Below are positions 62,259 through 64,000 of a stretch of 64,000 bases of DNA, in pieces. The position numbers and the translations under genes were made by a program. The stretch is from Streptomyces sp. NBC_01241 (GTDB lineage: Bacteria > Actinomycetota > Actinomycetes > Streptomycetales > Streptomycetaceae), in NCBI RefSeq assembly GCF_041435435.1, contig NZ_CP108494.1, positions 8,156,501 through 8,220,500 on the forward strand. Reading direction: 5' to 3'. The stretch's first letter is position 1, and each line of letters starts with the position of its first letter. Under the pieces are notes generated by a model, which saw only the letters and a list, made by a program, of their open reading frames with translations, did no database searches and had not been told where the DNA came from.

Positions 62259-63104
62259 ATGCCCCGGCAAGGCGCGCACGCCATGGGCTCCACCGATACC
62301 ACCCGGATTCTTCTCACGGGCGCCGCTGGCAGGGTCGGCACGCAACTGCGGCCGCTGGCGGCGCGGGAGGGCCGCACGCTGCGGCTTCTCGACATCACCA
62401 CGCCGGCCGCCGTCGAAGGGAGCGGAGCGGAGGAGACCGTGATCGCCTCTCTCACCGACACCGAGGCGCTGCTGGAGGCATGCCGGGGCGTCAGCGCGAT
62501 CGTCCATCTCGGCGGCCAGAGCGTCGAGTCCACCCTGGACGACGTACTGGACCGCAACGTGCGCGGCACACTGAACCTCCTGGAGGCGGCCCGGCTGGCC
62601 GGCGTGCCCCGGGTCGTCCTCGCCTCCTCGGCACATGCCGTCGGCTTCCACCAGTACGACGGCACTCCGGTCGCCGCAGACGCACCGGCCCGCCCGGACA
62701 CCCTCTACGGCTGGAGCAAGGCCGCGATCGAGTCCGCCGGGCGCCTGTACCACGACCGCTTCGGCATGGACATCATCTGTCTGCGCATCGGAAGCTGGTT
62801 CCCGACGCCGAACGGGATGCGCGGGCTGTCCACCTGGCTGTCACCGGCGGACGGACACCGCCTCGTCGAAGCCTGCCTGAGCTGCCGCGAACCCGGCTAC
62901 CGGATCGTCTGGGGAGTCAGCCGCAACACCCGGGGCTGGGTGAGCCTGGCCGAAGGTGAGGCGATCGGCTACCACCCGCTCGACGACGCCGAGCAGTTCG
63001 CACCCGAGGTGATCGGCGAGTGCGGCCTGCCGGACCCTGCCGACCCGATCACACCCCGGCTCGGGGGCGACTGGTGCGCCATCCCGCTGGGACAGACCTT
63101 GTGA
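62259..63104 (+). CDS. udh: Uronate dehydrogenase (NAD-dependent epimerase/dehydratase family)
   Basis: Protein of 281 residues; the ATG at 62259 follows TGGAGG, and a more internal ATG in front of GSTDTTRILL is possible. Extended-SDR features: RILLTGAAGRVGTQLRPLAA, LLDITTPAAVEG, IVHLGGQSVESTLDDVLDRN, RVVLASSAHAVGFHQ, TLYGWSKAAIESAGRLYHDR (YxxxK), ICLRIGSWFPTPNGMRGLST. It resembles uronate dehydrogenases that oxidise galacturonate or glucuronate to the aldaro-lactone. The downstream keto-deoxyglucarate dehydratase continues that oxidative uronate path, which strengthens the call. Confidence 0.87.
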   Translation: MPRQGAHAMGSTDTTRILLTGAAGRVGTQLRPLAAREGRTLRLLDITTPAAVEGSGAEETVIASLTDTEALLEACRGVSAIVHLGGQSVESTLDDVLDRNVRGTLNLLEAARLAGVPRVVLASSAHAVGFHQYDGTPVAADAPARPDTLYGWSKAAIESAGRLYHDRFGMDIICLRIGSWFPTPNGMRGLSTWLSPADGHRLVEACLSCREPGYRIVWGVSRNTRGWVSLAEGEAIGYHPLDDAEQFAPEVIGECGLPDPADPITPRLGGDWCAIPLGQTL

Positions 63105-63188
63105 CAGCCATCCGTTCGTAACAGCCATCCGTTCGTAACAGCCGTCCGTTCGTGACAGCCATCCGTTCATAACAGCCATCTGCTCGTA
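63104..63188 (+). repeat. Five tandem 17-bp repeats
   Basis: The unit ACAGCCATCCGTTCGTA is repeated five times head to tail (starts 63104, 63121, 63138, 63155, 63172). Units 1 and 2 are identical and 3 to 5 carry one or two changes each. The array begins at the udh stop codon and ends 55 bases before the next start. Confidence 0.9.
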
Positions 63189-63192
63189 ACAG

Positions 63193-63216
63193 TCGGCCGA
63201 GTACCGCCTCGGCCGA
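63193..63216 (+). promoter_or_regulatory. Hairpin before the dehydratase gene
   Basis: Perfect 9-bp arms TCGGCCGAG (63193-63201) and CTCGGCCGA (63208-63216) with a 6-base loop, directly after the tandem repeats and 27 bases before the ATG. Could be an operator or attenuate read-through into the dehydratase gene. Confidence 0.45.
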
Positions 63217-63243
63217 GGTAACCCTTGAAGTGGAGATTCATCC

Positions 63244-64000
63244 ATGAATACCGTGAAATGCGATGAACGAACAACGCGGCTCTCGGGACTGCTCTCCTTT
63301 CCTCTGACTCCCTTCGACGACGCCGACGAGGTCGACCTGGACGTCTTCGCCTCCCACGTCGAGGCACAGATCGCCGCCGGACCCAGCGGGCTGTTCGTGG
63401 CGTGCGGCACCGGCGAGTTCCCCGCGCTCGGGCTCGACGAGTACCGGCAGGTCGTGGCCACCGCGGTGAAGCAGGTCGCCGGACGCATACCGGTGTTCGC
63501 CGGGGCGGGCGGAGGCCCGCGGGTCGCGCGGAAGTTCGCGCTGGCCGCACAGGAATGCGGCGTCGACGGACTGCTGTTGCTGCCCCCCTATCTGCTGACG
63601 TCCACCCCGCAGGGGCTGGTGCACCACATTCGCTACGTCGCCGCGGCCACACCGCTGCCGATCACCGTCTACCAGCGGGCCAACGCGGTCCTCGATCCGG
63701 CAGCCGCGGTGGAGCTGCTCGACATCCCGAACGTAGTGGGCATCAAGGACGGCCGCGGCGACGTCGACGCGATGCTGCGCCTGGTCACCGCCGTACGTAC
63801 CAGCGGACACCCCCGCGCCGCCGAGTTCGGATTCCTCAACGGCCTGCCGACTGCGGAGCTCAGCGCACGGGCTTACGCAGCGATCGGCGTGGAGAGCTAC
63901 TCCTCGGCGGTGCACTGCTTTGCCCCCGACATCGCCACCGCGTTCCACCGGGCTGTGCGCGACGACGACGAGGAGGCGCAGCGAACACTGCTGACGGAGT
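63244..64000 (+). CDS. 5-dehydro-4-deoxyglucarate dehydratase (DHDPS family), runs off right edge
   Basis: The first 252 residues are present, preceded by GGAGA. Dihydrodipicolinate synthase-type barrel: LSGLLSFPLTPFDDADEVDL, GLFVACGTGEFPALGLDEYR, FAGAGGGPRVARKFALAAQE, GLLLLPPYLLTSTPQGLVHH, ITVYQRANAVLDP (Tyr), and VVGIKDGRGDVDAMLRLV with the Schiff-base Lys. The RGD after the Lys is typical of keto-deoxyglucarate dehydratase rather than of DapA. It converts the dehydrated aldarate to alpha-ketoglutarate semialdehyde. Together with Udh it completes most of an oxidative galacturonate/glucuronate route. Confidence 0.9.
   Translation, partial: MNTVKCDERTTRLSGLLSFPLTPFDDADEVDLDVFASHVEAQIAAGPSGLFVACGTGEFPALGLDEYRQVVATAVKQVAGRIPVFAGAGGGPRVARKFALAAQECGVDGLLLLPPYLLTSTPQGLVHHIRYVAAATPLPITVYQRANAVLDPAAAVELLDIPNVVGIKDGRGDVDAMLRLVTAVRTSGHPRAAEFGFLNGLPTAELSARAYAAIGVESYSSAVHCFAPDIATAFHRAVRDDDEEAQRTLLTE

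Noticed and set aside
63104..63188. Possible CRISPR array
   Set aside because: Repeats are 17 bases and directly contiguous, with no spacers and no cas genes nearby.
1..64000. tRNA, rRNA, riboswitch or replication-origin features
   Set aside because: No cloverleaf, conserved rRNA segment, known riboswitch core or DnaA-box cluster was recognised by eye; a covariance-model search would be needed to exclude small RNAs.

Overview
The window reads as high-GC actinobacterial DNA, most likely from a Streptomyces or close relative. Third codon positions are almost all G/C, many secreted enzymes carry Tat-type or long Sec leaders, genes overlap at ATGA/GTGA, and TTA leucine codons are rare enough to stand out. 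No tRNA, rRNA or CRISPR array was seen. It is an accessory region in which secreted carbohydrate-active enzyme genes are separated by decayed insertion sequences (ISL3, IS701, IS630, IS4, IS66, IS5 and others).

Left part (1-18.6 kb): a GH95 alpha-fucosidase interrupted by two discoidin-like modules (minus strand) and a GH110 alpha-1,3-galactosidase (plus) lie among IS fragments. From 8914 to 18202 there is a composite transposon. Two same-family IS4 copies, one full length and one internally deleted, bracket a large secreted subtilase, a small exported protein and a TrmB/LuxR-like regulator. The unit is flanked by a 10-bp direct repeat and interrupts an IS630-type transposase gene that can be rejoined in frame.

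Middle part (18.6-44.5 kb): an arabinose-type ABC importer (binding protein, ATPase, permease), a GH2 enzyme, a large secreted protein of unassigned family, a GH35 beta-galactosidase, a GH59 galactocerebrosidase-like enzyme and a GH101 endo-alpha-N-acetylgalactosaminidase. Several carry F5/8-type carbohydrate-binding modules. With GH95 and GH110 they form a set able in principle to strip fucose, alpha-galactose and beta-galactose and then release the core disaccharide from mucin-type or blood-group-like O-glycans.

Right part (44.5-64 kb): a compact minus-strand operon encodes a complete De Ley-Doudoroff (oxidative) galactose pathway: SDR dehydrogenase, SMP-30 lactonase, DgoD dehydratase, PfkB kinase, aldolase, a mutarotase-like protein and a FadR-type regulator. 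Next comes a secreted beta-helix protein (GH141-like), divergent from a plus-strand operon with a sugar ABC importer, an unrecognised cytosolic protein, an RraA-like protein, an aldo/keto reductase and a COG3618 lactonase (the L-fucose dehydrogenase/fuconolactonase type), a second FadR-type regulator, uronate dehydrogenase and a 5-dehydro-4-deoxyglucarate dehydratase that runs off the right edge. The overall reading is extracellular release of galactose, fucose and perhaps uronates from complex glycans, followed by import and non-phosphorylative catabolism. Domain calls come from motif recognition by eye; substrates are inferred.
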